A DNA stretch of 60,249 bases from Neomoorella sulfitireducens (GTDB lineage Bacteria > Bacillota > DSM-521 > Neomoorellales > Neomoorellaceae), in NCBI RefSeq assembly GCF_024733845.1, contig NZ_JANRHG010000016.1, forward strand, positions 1 to 60,249, written 5' to 3'. Below, in pieces: positions 39,812-49,206 of the stretch (the stretch's first letter is position 1; each line of letters opens with the position of its first letter). Below the pieces are notes generated by a model. That model was given only the letters and a program-made list of their open reading frames with translations. It did not search any database and was not told the origin of the DNA. A program made the position numbers and the translations under genes.

Positions 39812-39914
39812 AAATCCCTTTTCACCCCTATTTCTGTTAGAATTTAGTATATACCATATTTTATATTTTAGCCAGACGCGTTGCACCATCATCAATAGAA
39901 TTGTCTGTAGCCGC

Positions 39915-39943
39915 ATTCTAGCATAATCTGGCCTGAGTGTAAA
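39915..39943 (-). promoter_or_regulatory. Candidate promoter of glpP
   Basis: TTTACA (39938-39943) and TAGAAT (39915-39920) are 17 nt apart on the minus strand, about 100 nt upstream of the TTG start. Confidence 0.55.
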
Positions 39944-39995
39944 GGAAACTCTATCCGTTAATCTATAAACGGTCTTTGAACCGTACATTAAAGAT

Positions 39996-40934
39996 CTAGC
40001 CAGAAGTTAAGACATATTTTTTGACACCTATTCCATCCAGGTCAATTACCGCTCCCAACAGGATCCCCTGCTCATAGGAGCTGCCGGGATTAAGGCAGAT
40101 GGTCCGTCCTAGCCGTTTGACTCCCTTCCCCTCATGAATATGCCCGAAAAGGCCCAGGGGTGGTTGGTACTTTTCCACTACCTGGCGCACCGCATGGCTC
40201 CCCACCGGTACCAGGGAACGGCCGGCAAACTTAGGGCGTAGAGAACTGTCCAGCTCCGGCGCCTCATCCAGGCCGGACCCGTAGGGAGGTGCATGGAAAT
40301 TAAAGATACAATGCTCCATATCGACTACCTTGGCGATAATATTTTCTAATCTGGCCAGCAGGGTTTCTTCGTCACACTCCCGGTAAGTTTTCCAGGGCGT
40401 GGGATTCGACCACCCGGTACTGGCCATCAACCATCCCGGCGCCACTTCCAATATTTCTTCTTCCGCCAGCCGGACATGCCGGGACTGGCGAAAAACCTCG
40501 TCAAGTTCAAACATATCATCGTTGCCCGGGCAGATAAAACACTTGATACCCCACTGGCCCAGCCGCTCATCGGCGTAGGCAGCCCACCGTTCCGCTACCT
40601 TAAGCACATTTTCCTTAAAACGCCGGTGTACTGCCTCCGGATTTTGATTTAGTTCCTGGAACTCATCTTCCGTCAGGACAATGGGATAATAACCGCGGTT
40701 AGCAACCATCTTTGCAAACTGGGGTACTTCATCCTCCTTAAGATTCACCTGTTCCTCCAAAAACGAGGCCCGGTAGCTACCGGCAGCCGCCCGGACAAGG
40801 GGTACCAGGGCTTTGCCGGTCATATCACCACCCAGAATAATAGTCGTTGCTTGATAGAATTTACCTGCATTAATAAATTTTTTCCAGCATATCTCCGAAC
40901 CATGGATGTCGGTAGCAAAAAATATGCGGGCCAT
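39996..40934 (-). CDS. Calcineurin-like metallophosphoesterase
   Basis: 312 residues; AAAGGGG upstream. Metal-binding motifs DIHGSE, GGDMTG, CPGNDDM (GNxx variant), FNFHAPPYG and FGHIHEGKG fit the calcineurin-like phosphoesterase fold. The substrate is unknown. It lies 25 nt after the permease gene on the same strand and may be co-transcribed. Confidence 0.88.
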   Translation of the reverse strand: MARIFFATDIHGSEICWKKFINAGKFYQATTIILGGDMTGKALVPLVRAAAGSYRASFLEEQVNLKEDEVPQFAKMVANRGYYPIVLTEDEFQELNQNPEAVHRRFKENVLKVAERWAAYADERLGQWGIKCFICPGNDDMFELDEVFRQSRHVRLAEEEILEVAPGWLMASTGWSNPTPWKTYRECDEETLLARLENIIAKVVDMEHCIFNFHAPPYGSGLDEAPELDSSLRPKFAGRSLVPVGSHAVRQVVEKYQPPLGLFGHIHEGKGVKRLGRTICLNPGSSYEQGILLGAVIDLDGIGVKKYVLTSG

Positions 40935-40959
40935 CTCTGAACCCCTTTCATCATTGCTT

Positions 40960-42582
40960 TCATTCTACTGGGATGTTTTTATAGACCATATCCAGGTCAA
41001 TACCCTGCCGGCGGCGGAACCACTTGGAGCCAAAGTAGATGGCCACTGACAGGGCGTATAATACCAGCATATAGACTGCGGACGTCGGGCTATTAACCCC
41101 ATAAACGCTGTCCGTAATCCACTTATAAAGATTAAAGCAAAGGAAGATAAGAAAGATTACCCCGCTCACACATATCCAGGGGATGCCGAAAATCTTATAC
41201 CTGGCCACTGGTGAAGACTGGAAAAGCTCTTTATCCTTATAAGGCAAGAGAATAGCCGCCACCGTTGTTCCCAGGTAGGTAATGGCGATAACTACCGTGG
41301 CATCGAGGGTATAGGTAGAAAAGCCTGGCAAATAGGAATTAAGCAAACTGATAATGGTCGCCGGGATGGCCATTAATAATAAAGCGTTGATGGGAGCCCT
41401 GGTCCGGGGTGATACCCGGGCCACCCATTCCGGTAGGACCCGGTCAAAGGCCGCCGCAAAGACCACCCGGGTGGAAGAAAGAAAGACCGTCCCGCACCAG
41501 CCGAAGAACCAGGCGCTCAAGGTCACCAGGAGCAACAGCTGCAACAGGGGATTGTTGATTAGGAAAGCCACCAGCAGGCCGGGATAGGGATAAACGGGGA
41601 AGGGTGATTTGCCGGAAAAGAAATCATAATTAAGGGCATGATAAAATTCCCAGCCAAAGGTTTTGGCAAAAAGGGCCAGGAGAATAATGGCCAGGGCCGC
41701 CGTGATCAGCAGGCCGGCAGCCATACTCCAGAAGTTACGCTTGAAGTCGCCGGCTCCCCGGACTTCGCCATATAAAGTAGCCCCCCAGTTGGGCCACAGG
41801 TTCCAGAAGACTACCATGGGAATGAGGGACAGGCTGGCACTAAATGACATATTATGCCAGGCTACCGGCGTATAACCTTCTTTACTGGCTAATTGCATGA
41901 TTTCTTGGTAAAGGTTGTTTCCCGGGGCACCCAGGAAAGTGGTGGCATAGTGGTTAAAACCGGTAATAAATTGCGCCTGGCTGGCATCCAGTAATACCAG
42001 GATGGCTAGCAACAGGCCGGCAGCGCCGATAAAGAAACACGCCTTCTGGATGCGGGCATACCATTTCATCCCGGCACTGACAAATAAAAAGGCCAGGGCA
42101 ATGACAATTATAGAAGAAAAAAACAACCCGTTTTTATCCGAAAACCACATGGCAGCCCGCACCAGACCGGGGCTCCCCGTCCAGCCGCCTAAAACCGCTA
42201 AAATGGGCGTAAAGACTTCATAGGCTAGAATCGTACCGTAGATGGGAACCCAATGCCAGAGGATAAAGACCCAGCCGGTAATTGCCAGGACAAAACCCGG
42301 GCCGCCGCCCAGGACCCGGCTCTGCCAGACGTAATCACCCCCAGCCCGGGGCATGATGGCCACCAGCATGCCATAGACCACGACTTCGGCCAGGATTAAT
42401 AGGCTGCTGATGATAATGGCCGGGACCAGGTGGGCTTCCGGTAAAAAAGGTGCGAAGGAAAAAATATAAAGCCCCAGGGTAATCAGATTGATGGAAAAAG
42501 TGGCGTAAATGAAACCGTCGAAAACCGACCATGCCCGCACCAGGCCGCTGGCCTTACGGACAAACATGGTAGGTTCTGCCAT
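40960..42582 (-). CDS. APC-superfamily amino acid permease
   Basis: 540 residues with about twelve membrane helices. The N-terminal SVFDGFIYATFSINLITLG, the unwound-helix-like MPRAGGDYVWQSRVLGG (proline-Arg-Ala-Gly-Gly-Asp-Tyr, typical of APC TM1/2 region) and WPNWGATLYGEVRGAGDFKRNF identify the family. It is an inner-membrane amino acid/amine transporter; substrate unknown. Confidence 0.88.
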   Translation of the reverse strand: MAEPTMFVRKASGLVRAWSVFDGFIYATFSINLITLGLYIFSFAPFLPEAHLVPAIIISSLLILAEVVVYGMLVAIMPRAGGDYVWQSRVLGGGPGFVLAITGWVFILWHWVPIYGTILAYEVFTPILAVLGGWTGSPGLVRAAMWFSDKNGLFFSSIIVIALAFLFVSAGMKWYARIQKACFFIGAAGLLLAILVLLDASQAQFITGFNHYATTFLGAPGNNLYQEIMQLASKEGYTPVAWHNMSFSASLSLIPMVVFWNLWPNWGATLYGEVRGAGDFKRNFWSMAAGLLITAALAIILLALFAKTFGWEFYHALNYDFFSGKSPFPVYPYPGLLVAFLINNPLLQLLLLVTLSAWFFGWCGTVFLSSTRVVFAAAFDRVLPEWVARVSPRTRAPINALLLMAIPATIISLLNSYLPGFSTYTLDATVVIAITYLGTTVAAILLPYKDKELFQSSPVARYKIFGIPWICVSGVIFLIFLCFNLYKWITDSVYGVNSPTSAVYMLVLYALSVAIYFGSKWFRRRQGIDLDMVYKNIPVE

Positions 42583-42622
42583 TTAAAGTTCCCTCCCTAT
42601 TTTTTTGAATTATTAATTTTGC

Positions 42623-43381
42623 TCAGTGACCTAATTCATCCACTTCTTTGTACCATTTCACCCGCTCGCCGATTTTATGGCGCAGCTTCCACGCCGTTGA
42701 TTTCGGCTGCCTGGCTATATAAGCGAGCAAGATTTGGATCTTCCCCCTGACATCAGCAACATCCTCGGCCGTTAGGGCCGTAAATTGTTCCAATAGCTGG
42801 CTAACTTTCTCCAGGTTCATGGTTACTGTCCGCCATAACCCCCAGTCCCTGGCACATAGCTCAGCTATTAATTGCCCGTTGATCGTTTCAGTGTCCTTCG
42901 TCCCTACCTCATGTTCGCGCAAAAGCATAATGGTATCGATAATATCCTTTTGATTAATTTTGACAATCTGCATCTTTTCCAGGAGCATCTCCGCCAGGGG
43001 GATGGTTAATTCATCAACCTCCAGGCGCCGGGCCAGGGGGATATCATGACAGAATTCCAGCTTGTCGAGAAAGACATCGCTATGCCAGCCGCCCCGGGGA
43101 TTATTAAAGACCAGCCTGCCCTCACCGTATAAAATGGTAACCTGCATATCCTCCACATAACCTAAACCGGCAAATAATTTCCTAATCGCCTCCCGGTCGC
43201 CGGAGCGGCCGGCAAAATCAATATCCGTAAATACCCTTCCCAACTGTTCCTGCAGGTAGTTATACCGGGGGCAATGGTAGTTAAAGGCCAGGGCACCGAG
43301 TAAACGCAAAGCTAATTTTTGTTCCCTGGCAGCAGTTACGATCCGCCGGGCTTCCCGGATAAATTCCTCCTGCTTGCCCAT
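42623..43381 (-). CDS. Nucleotidyltransferase-like protein
   Basis: 252 residues. The N-terminal part shows RLLGALAFNYHC and FTDIDFAGRSGD, a G-(A/S)-n-D-x-D nucleotidyltransferase pattern, and a later conserved helix region (IPLAEMLLEKMQIVKINQKDIID) as in AbiEii-type or minimal nucleotidyltransferases. No antitoxin partner is adjacent. It could modify a small molecule or RNA; function unproven. It follows a corrinoid-protein remnant. Confidence 0.65.
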   Translation of the reverse strand: MGKQEEFIREARRIVTAAREQKLALRLLGALAFNYHCPRYNYLQEQLGRVFTDIDFAGRSGDREAIRKLFAGLGYVEDMQVTILYGEGRLVFNNPRGGWHSDVFLDKLEFCHDIPLARRLEVDELTIPLAEMLLEKMQIVKINQKDIIDTIMLLREHEVGTKDTETINGQLIAELCARDWGLWRTVTMNLEKVSQLLEQFTALTAEDVADVRGKIQILLAYIARQPKSTAWKLRHKIGERVKWYKEVDELGH

Positions 43382-43590
43382 CCCTGCTTCACCCCGTTTT
43401 TGCTTTTAGTGCCGCTACCTTCCCCCACCCGGAAGCAACCCACCAGGCGCAGTGCTTCTTCTGCCGCCAAGCGAGCATCTTGTGCATAACCATCGGCCTG
43501 GATCACTTTGGCATATTCGCCTGTAACCGGCCCGCCACTTACCATTACTTTTATCCCTTGGCACAAGCCCACGGCCTTTAAAGCTTCCAT
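43336..43590 (-). pseudogene. C-terminal fragment of a methyltransferase-associated corrinoid protein
   Basis: The first 50 codons (43441-43590) encode LKAVGLCQGIKVMVSGGPVT and GEYAKVIQADGYAQDARLAA, the end of a B12-binding domain of MttC/MtaC-type corrinoid proteins. The N-terminal half with the DxHxxG cobalt-ligand motif is missing and the frame runs on into the next gene. No methyltransferase or activator gene is nearby. Confidence 0.75.
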
Positions 43591-43602
43591 TTTATTAGAA
43601 CT

Positions 43603-43734
43603 ATGATTAAGGTTTTACGAAAAATGTATGATTATCTCCTGATGGCTAAACAAGGTCCGGAAAACGCGTTAATCAACTACCACGGGCTGGAGGTAATTAA
43701 AGCCCTTGATCTTGCGGAAATTCAATTTGCATAG
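43603..43734 (+). CDS. Short unassigned reading frame
   Basis: A 43-codon frame from ATG 43603 (MIKVLRKMYDYLLMAKQGP) on the strand opposite to its neighbours, between the corrinoid fragment and glpK. No ribosome binding site is evident. The composition is protein-like and it may be a fragment of a larger lost gene. Confidence 0.25.
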   Translation: MIKVLRKMYDYLLMAKQGPENALINYHGLEVIKALDLAEIQFA

Positions 43735-43744
43735 TCACCGACCC

Positions 43745-45238
43745 CTACGGTTCAATCCAATTACGCGCTCTTTCTATAGCCCTTTGCCATCCTTTATATA
43801 AAGCTTCGGCCTTCTCTCGGGGCATTTGCGGCCGGAAGGTCTTTTCCAGTTTCCACATCCGGGTTAACTCTTGCCAGCCGGAATAAGCCCCTGCTCCTTT
43901 CCCTGCCATCATAGCCACACCCAAAGCGGTTGTTTCATTGACCCATGGCCGGTCTATGGCGATTCCTAGGATATCCGATTGAAACTGCATGAGGAAATTA
44001 TTCCGGGTAGCGCCTCCGTCCACCCGTACCCTTTCCAGGGTCAAGTCGGCTTCTTGTACCATGGTCTCCAGGACATCCCGCGTCTGGTAAGCAATAGCCT
44101 CCAGGGCTGCGCGCACCACATGGTATTTATTGGCACCCCTGGTAAGGCCACAAAGAATACCTCTTGCTTTCATATCCCAGTACGGCGTACCCAATCCAAC
44201 GAAGGCAGGTACGAGATATACACCATTAGTATCTTCAACTTTTAGAGCATAATTCTCCGATTCGGAGGCACTCGCTATAAGGCCCATTTCGTCCCTTAGC
44301 CATTGCACCACGGCGCCGGCTATAAAGACGCTTCCTTCCAAGGCATAAAAAACTTTGTCCTCTTCTCCCCAGGCAATAGTAGTCAAAAGGCCCTGCCGAG
44401 AAGTGATTGCCCGGGAGCCTGTATTCATCAATATAAAGCAACCCGTACCGTAGGTGTTCTTAACCATACCGGGGGTGAAGCAACACTGTCCGAATAAAGC
44501 GGCCTGTTGGTCTCCTGCTATTCCAGTAATAGGTATGGAAGCGCCCAACAATGATTCCTCAATTACCCCGAAGTGACCACAGGAAGGCAAAACTGCCGGT
44601 AAAATATTACCCGGTATATCCATCTCCCGAAGGATTTCCTCGTCCCACCTGAGAGTATGAATGTTAAACAACATGGTACGGGAAGCATTAGAGTAGTCTG
44701 TGGCATGCACCTTGCCACCGGTTAATTTCCATAAAAGCCAGGAATCAATCGTACCGCACAGGATTTTTCCCGCCCTGGCCCGGTCGCGGAGCCCCGGTAC
44801 ATTATCCAGCAACCATTTGATTTTAGTAGCGGAAAAATAAGCATCTATGATTAAACCTGTTCTGGCCTGAATTTCCTTGCTCCAACCCCTTGCCAACAAA
44901 TCCTGGCAGTAGGGCGCCGTCCGGCGGCATTGCCATACAATGGCGTTATAACAGGGTTTCCCTGTCTCCCGGTCCCATATGACCGTAGTTTCTCTTTGAT
45001 TGGTAATGCCGATAGCCAGAATGTCCCGGGCACTGAGGCCTGCTTGGCCTATAGCCTCGCAGGCCACCTCAAGCTGGCTATTCCATATTTCTTCCGGATC
45101 ATGTTCTACCCAACCAGGCTGGGGATAAATCTGAGTAATCTCCCGGCTAACTTGTTTTAAAGGTCTACCGTCCAGGTCAAAAATAATAGCCCTGGAGCTG
45201 GTAGTACCCTGATCTAAGGCCAAGATGTATGGGGCCAC
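43745..45238 (-). CDS. glpK: Glycerol kinase
   Basis: 497 residues from GTG 45238 after AAGGAGGAAGG. Phosphorylates glycerol to sn-glycerol-3-phosphate. FGGY-kinase motifs: [61 protein letters not shown] and [10 protein letters not shown]. The His of the phosphotransferase-activated loop region cannot be judged confidently. It is split from glpABC by the 45.3-51.0 kb AT-rich block. Confidence 0.97.
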   Translation of the reverse strand: MAPYILALDQGTTSSRAIIFDLDGRPLKQVSREITQIYPQPGWVEHDPEEIWNSQLEVACEAIGQAGLSARDILAIGITNQRETTVIWDRETGKPCYNAIVWQCRRTAPYCQDLLARGWSKEIQARTGLIIDAYFSATKIKWLLDNVPGLRDRARAGKILCGTIDSWLLWKLTGGKVHATDYSNASRTMLFNIHTLRWDEEILREMDIPGNILPAVLPSCGHFGVIEESLLGASIPITGIAGDQQAALFGQCCFTPGMVKNTYGTGCFILMNTGSRAITSRQGLLTTIAWGEEDKVFYALEGSVFIAGAVVQWLRDEMGLIASASESENYALKVEDTNGVYLVPAFVGLGTPYWDMKARGILCGLTRGANKYHVVRAALEAIAYQTRDVLETMVQEADLTLERVRVDGGATRNNFLMQFQSDILGIAIDRPWVNETTALGVAMMAGKGAGAYSGWQELTRMWKLEKTFRPQMPREKAEALYKGWQRAIERARNWIEP

Positions 45239-45458
45239 GCGGGCCTTCCTCCTTATCAGACATAAAACTAAATTAGTCTTTTAAGTTTGCAGATAAACTC
45301 ATCATATAGCCTAGGTTGCCTAGTACGGGGTGAATAATATACGCTAGGGTAACCAAACAATATTTATATGCCATAATAACACATAAATAACAATAGAGTT
45401 ACTTAATATGCAAGTGCTCTAGAATTTTACTGAATGTATAAGCATGTACCCATAACCA

Positions 45459-46760
45459 CTATAAAGGTTCATCACCTAACCCATTCACACCCTGGTTAAT
45501 TAAATCTTCCACAAGATCACGATAATCAATGTCTTGAACGGAAGTATTGTTTTTTATTGCCATGGCCGCTGCCGTACCGCAAGCTTGCCCCATTACCATA
45601 CACTGGGGCATCCCTCGAACAGAAGCAAACGCAACTGGATCAGTAGAGATAATTCTTCCAGCAAACAACAGATTTTTGATATTCCTAGGGACCATACATC
45701 TATACGGAATGGTATAATATGTTCCTTCTTCACCTATAGCATCGTAAGTAAAAGTATTAGAACCGCGGCAAACAATATCAATTGGATTATTACAGCAAAC
45801 AATACCGTCTGAGAATTTTTTACCGATTGTTATATCATCAGCAGTAAGTCTGTACAATCCTTCAAATCTGCGCGTTTCACGTATTCCTACTATCGGACCC
45901 ATATAAATCGGTATAGCGTTTTCAAAACCAGGTACTTCTTCTATTAAAAATTTAGCTAATTGATGACATCTTTTCCTAGCTTCATTTGTTGCTCTTACTA
46001 TACTCAAAGGGTCAGTCCCATCAACATCTTTTATATTTACAGTGTTAAAGAAAACAGTATCCTTATGAAACCCTTTCATAATATAGATTTTGTCGAGATC
46101 TGGATGCAATTTACCCTCTTTAATACCTTTAGCAGCAATCTCTTTAAAATAAGGATCATAATTATCTTCAAAGATTCTTTCCCAAGGAGTATTTATCATT
46201 AAGAAAGTAAGTGTTGCTCCCATTAAATGTCCATCGTCATCACCTTTTTGAAAAGGTACGCCTGCTTTGGCTGCTATATAACCGTCACCTGAACAATCAA
46301 TAACGGCTTTAGTATTGATAATGTGTTTCCTATTCCAGTCATAATAAATTACACCTTTAATTATATTCCCATTCATTATCGGTTCGAGTGCAGTAGCGTT
46401 TAATAGTAGAGTAACTCCCGCCTCTTCTAGCATTCTATATAAAGTAAAAATGAGAATTTCATGATCATAAACTACTTCTGGTCCAAAATTTTCCAAGCTA
46501 CACTCCCTTTTCTCTGCAGCGGGAGGGTCCATCTGATACAAGCTATTTACTAACTCATCAAATATACCGCCTATCGATTTACCAAGCGGGTAGCCGGCCC
46601 CCAAAGGCATTCCAGGGCAAGAAGCTAATACCCCTCCAATTTTATTGGTTGACTCCAACAGATATACTTTAAGACCCTTTCGAGCTGCAGCTACAGCAGC
46701 TCCAAACCCAGAAGGTCCACCCCCAATTACTACTATATCAGTTTCAATAACATCTATCAT
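45459..46760 (-). CDS. FAD-dependent oxidoreductase (FAD_oxidored family), copy 1
   Basis: 433 residues. N-terminal dinucleotide fold DIVVIGGGPSGFGAAVAAAR, KAVIDCSGDGYIAAKAGVPF, IVGIRETRRFEG and the C-terminal NLLFAGRIISTDPVAFASVR are typical of the FAD_oxidored family. It is clearly AT-rich compared with core genes, suggesting transfer. A second, divergent copy lies at 47743. The substrate is unknown; the BCCT transporter nearby hints at a quaternary amine or related osmolyte. Confidence 0.85.
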   Translation of the reverse strand: MIDVIETDIVVIGGGPSGFGAAVAAARKGLKVYLLESTNKIGGVLASCPGMPLGAGYPLGKSIGGIFDELVNSLYQMDPPAAEKRECSLENFGPEVVYDHEILIFTLYRMLEEAGVTLLLNATALEPIMNGNIIKGVIYYDWNRKHIINTKAVIDCSGDGYIAAKAGVPFQKGDDDGHLMGATLTFLMINTPWERIFEDNYDPYFKEIAAKGIKEGKLHPDLDKIYIMKGFHKDTVFFNTVNIKDVDGTDPLSIVRATNEARKRCHQLAKFLIEEVPGFENAIPIYMGPIVGIRETRRFEGLYRLTADDITIGKKFSDGIVCCNNPIDIVCRGSNTFTYDAIGEEGTYYTIPYRCMVPRNIKNLLFAGRIISTDPVAFASVRGMPQCMVMGQACGTAAAMAIKNNTSVQDIDYRDLVEDLINQGVNGLGDEPL

Positions 46761-46803
46761 TTTAAATTAACCTCCTCGTATAATTCATTTTGTAAGTTAT
46801 CAT

Positions 46804-46836
46804 AGAACCCGAACTAAAAATTAGGATAAGGGTTCT
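46804..46836 (-). repeat. Inverted repeat upstream of FAD oxidoreductase copy 1
   Basis: AGAACCC ... GGGTTCT, 7-bp arms, loop 19 nt, 44 nt upstream of the gene; possible operator or leader hairpin. Confidence 0.35.
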
Positions 46837-46883
46837 TGATAATCTGGTGTGCCTTGCGAAGATCAACATAGGTTGGTCCGGGG

Positions 46884-47109
46884 TCACTCTTAAACTCCCC
46901 CTGTAGCCCAGTTATTTGGTGACTACTCAGTTAAGAGTGAGACCATTGCGGTGCGGCGCATGTTTCTTACGCGAAAGCTCTAGCCAGCAGGGCCAGCCGG
47001 CCTCTGGGTTCAGCAGGCCAGAGGTGCACCCCTGGCTGTCCTGCCGCGCTCTCATCGACCTGCGTGGTTGTTACGCTCCGCACCCGCAGGGCATGCCCCA
47101 AATCTTGGG
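46884..47109 (+). ncRNA. Structured left end of IS110 element, candidate bridge RNA remnant
   Basis: The non-coding DNA before the IS110 gene folds into: a 12-bp stem TCACTCTTAA(A)CT / AGTTAAGAGTGA (46884-46896 with 46929-46940) with a 32-nt loop; a long-range stem GGTGCGG (46950-46956) / CCGCACC (47078-47084); within it AGCCAG/CTGGCT and the hairpin CCTCTGG/CCAGAGG (47001-47024); and CCCAA/TTGGG (47098-47109). IS110-family elements express a bridge RNA from this position. Confidence 0.5.
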
Positions 47110-47131
47110 CCAGCCAAAGGAGGGATACCCT

Positions 47132-47626
47132 TTGGCCCAGGTCATCTTTGCAGGCATTGATATCAGCGCTCTTAAATGTGACCTGGTATGCCTTGATGAG
47201 CAAGGGCACCAGCTGGCGCCGGCTAAATCCTTTGCCAATAACCGCGAGGGCGCTTCTGCTTTGGCTGAGGTGCTGGACAAGCTTGTTAATGATTTTAATG
47301 CCCAGCAACTTCTTATAGGTTTGGAGGCCACCTCTGTCTATGGCATCCACCTACGCGATTTCTTGCTGGATGCTTTGGCGCTAAAAGAATACTCTGCTGA
47401 GGTCTATGAGATTAATCCTGTTATGGTAGCCGGGTTCAAAAAGGCTTTCGGTCCTAAACGCCCGAAAACGGATGCTATGGACGCCTATGTTATTGCTGAA
47501 CGGGTGCGCTTCGGGCACCTTACCCCTTATCGTCGGGACTCTATGGTCACCGAGCCTTTACGCCAGCTGACCCAATATTATCTTTTTTACTTCTTAAGTT
47601 ATCAAATCCCATTTTTTAGACCTTGA
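47132..47626 (+). pseudogene. Truncated IS110-family recombinase
   Basis: 164 residues from TTG 47132, 8 nt after AAAGGAGG. The RuvC-like DEDD domain is intact: FAGIDISALKCDL, LLIGLEATSVYG and KRPKTDAMDAYVIAE. After LRQLTQ the homology stops and a foreign tail (YYLFYFLSYQ) runs to a stop, so the C-terminal transposase domain with its catalytic Ser is lost. Non-functional in cis. Confidence 0.88.
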
Positions 47627-47742
47627 CATTTTACCGTGAGCCTAAATCTAAGCTTTTTACCAGCGCAATCTAAGAATAATGTATGGCTATATCCGGTTTA
47701 ATCTGAGACACCCATGCCGCCAGCGCGGCACCAGCAGAAGGA

Positions 47743-49104
47743 TTAAAATACCCTCACATTTTGTTTCTCAAGGGTAGACTGAACCTTACGAATATCAACT
47801 TTTGATGTAGGTACATCATCTAAAACAGAAATTGCGGCTGCAACCCCTGCACCCTGACCGGTTACAATACAGCAACCCATATTTCTGAAGGCGGCGTGAG
47901 CCATTATGTCACCCGAAATACATCTTCCGGCTACAAGGAGATTATCAATTTTTTTTGGTAAAATAGCGCGATATGGAATCTGAAAATAACGGCCTGTCGT
48001 TGGTAACCATAGAATCCCATTACCATCAATGAATTCAGGAAAAATTCCAATGGAATCTTCAAATCTTCCTTGATTCATTACGTCTTTACCTGTCATTTTG
48101 TAATGACCTTCGATAAATCGAGATTCCCTAGTCCCCAAGGTCATGCCAAAATTTCTTAGCCGTGCTTTCTCAAAACCGGGTACATATTTTCTTAGTACAT
48201 TGACGGCATTAATAACACATTCTCTTCCAATCATTTCGGCCCTAGTCAAATCTTCAACGTTGGTACAATCAATTCCAGATATATGAACCATATTAAGCTG
48301 AGTTACTTCTCCTTCTGGTGTGACCGAACTGTACGTACCGCCAAAATCGACGTTATCCGGTTTATTTAAAAAACCTTCATTTATTGCATCCATAAAAGGT
48401 TTAACCAGATATGGACTGAACATATTATCTTCTTTGCCGCTTGTTTCCATCTTCCAAAAACCTTTCCAGTCAGCATAAGTTGGCTTTAATTCTTCTATAT
48501 ATCTGAGAAATCTTTCCGTATTTACCCCTCGGCAGTGGAACATTTGGGTTACAATGGAAAGCTCTTCTCTCTTTCTTTTGGTGAACGGTACACCTGCTAA
48601 AGCAGCAATATCTGCATCCCCTGTGCAGTCAATTATCCGTTTAGCCAAAATTGCCTGCCTTCCAGATTTACTTTCTGTAATTATACCTTTTATCATTCCG
48701 TCTTCAACAATAGCATCTACTGCATAGCAATGCAGCAATGGCTTAACACCTGCTTCTGTAACCATTTTATCCGCTACATATTTAAACATCTCCGCATCAA
48801 GCGCTTCGCTATCAGATTGGCATTCTTTCGTGCTTGCTCCAAATGTCCTCGCTTTTTCTTCAAATTCGAAAAGTAATCCTCCAGCTTCGATGGTTCCTTC
48901 ATGTCTATACCAAGCCACTGCTTCAACTCCGACTTGAGTTATAACACCGCCAAAACAACCATAACGCTCAACTAGAATGGTGTTTACGCCTTCTCGAGCC
49001 GCAGCTATCGCTGCTGCTAATCCCGCAGGACCTCCGCCTACTACCAGGACATCGGTCTTTGCTAGTATTGGTATTTTTTTAGGGGGTTCGTTAATATATT
49101 TCAT
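47743..49104 (-). CDS. FAD-dependent oxidoreductase (FAD_oxidored family), copy 2
   Basis: 453 residues from ATG 49104 (AAAGGAG 7 nt upstream); the ATG two codons earlier is too close. TDVLVVGGGPAGLAAAIAAAR, YGCFGGVITQ, RIIDCTGDADIAALAGVPF, LGTRESRFIEGHYK and NLLVAGRCISGDIMAHAAFR mark the family. AT-rich like copy 1. It is in line with the BCCT gene, separated by a stable hairpin. Confidence 0.87.
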   Translation of the reverse strand: MKYINEPPKKIPILAKTDVLVVGGGPAGLAAAIAAAREGVNTILVERYGCFGGVITQVGVEAVAWYRHEGTIEAGGLLFEFEEKARTFGASTKECQSDSEALDAEMFKYVADKMVTEAGVKPLLHCYAVDAIVEDGMIKGIITESKSGRQAILAKRIIDCTGDADIAALAGVPFTKRKREELSIVTQMFHCRGVNTERFLRYIEELKPTYADWKGFWKMETSGKEDNMFSPYLVKPFMDAINEGFLNKPDNVDFGGTYSSVTPEGEVTQLNMVHISGIDCTNVEDLTRAEMIGRECVINAVNVLRKYVPGFEKARLRNFGMTLGTRESRFIEGHYKMTGKDVMNQGRFEDSIGIFPEFIDGNGILWLPTTGRYFQIPYRAILPKKIDNLLVAGRCISGDIMAHAAFRNMGCCIVTGQGAGVAAAISVLDDVPTSKVDIRKVQSTLEKQNVRVF

Positions 49105-49121
49105 TATCATTCTCCTTTGTT

Positions 49122-49165
49122 GCTTCGGCGTCTCCGGTAAAAGTTCTTACAAGAGACGCCGAAGC
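49122..49165 (-). repeat. Stable intercistronic hairpin
   Basis: GCTTCGGCGTCTC (49122-49134) and GAGACGCCGAAGC (49153-49165) are exact 13-bp arms around an 18-nt loop, ending 4 nt before the Shine-Dalgarno site of FAD oxidoreductase copy 2. No U-run follows. Confidence 0.7.
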
Positions 49166-49206
49166 TCATCAATTCGAGGAATTTCTGTGGAATAGGTTAC
49201 TAGGTT

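Noticed and set aside
43382-43602. Intact corrinoid protein gene next to glpK
   Set aside because: Only the C-terminal part of the B12 domain remains; the cobalt-binding motif is absent.
45239-45458. GlpP-type leader before glpK
   Set aside because: Only a small CTAGG/CCTAG hairpin without a U-run is present, so no terminator to be controlled.
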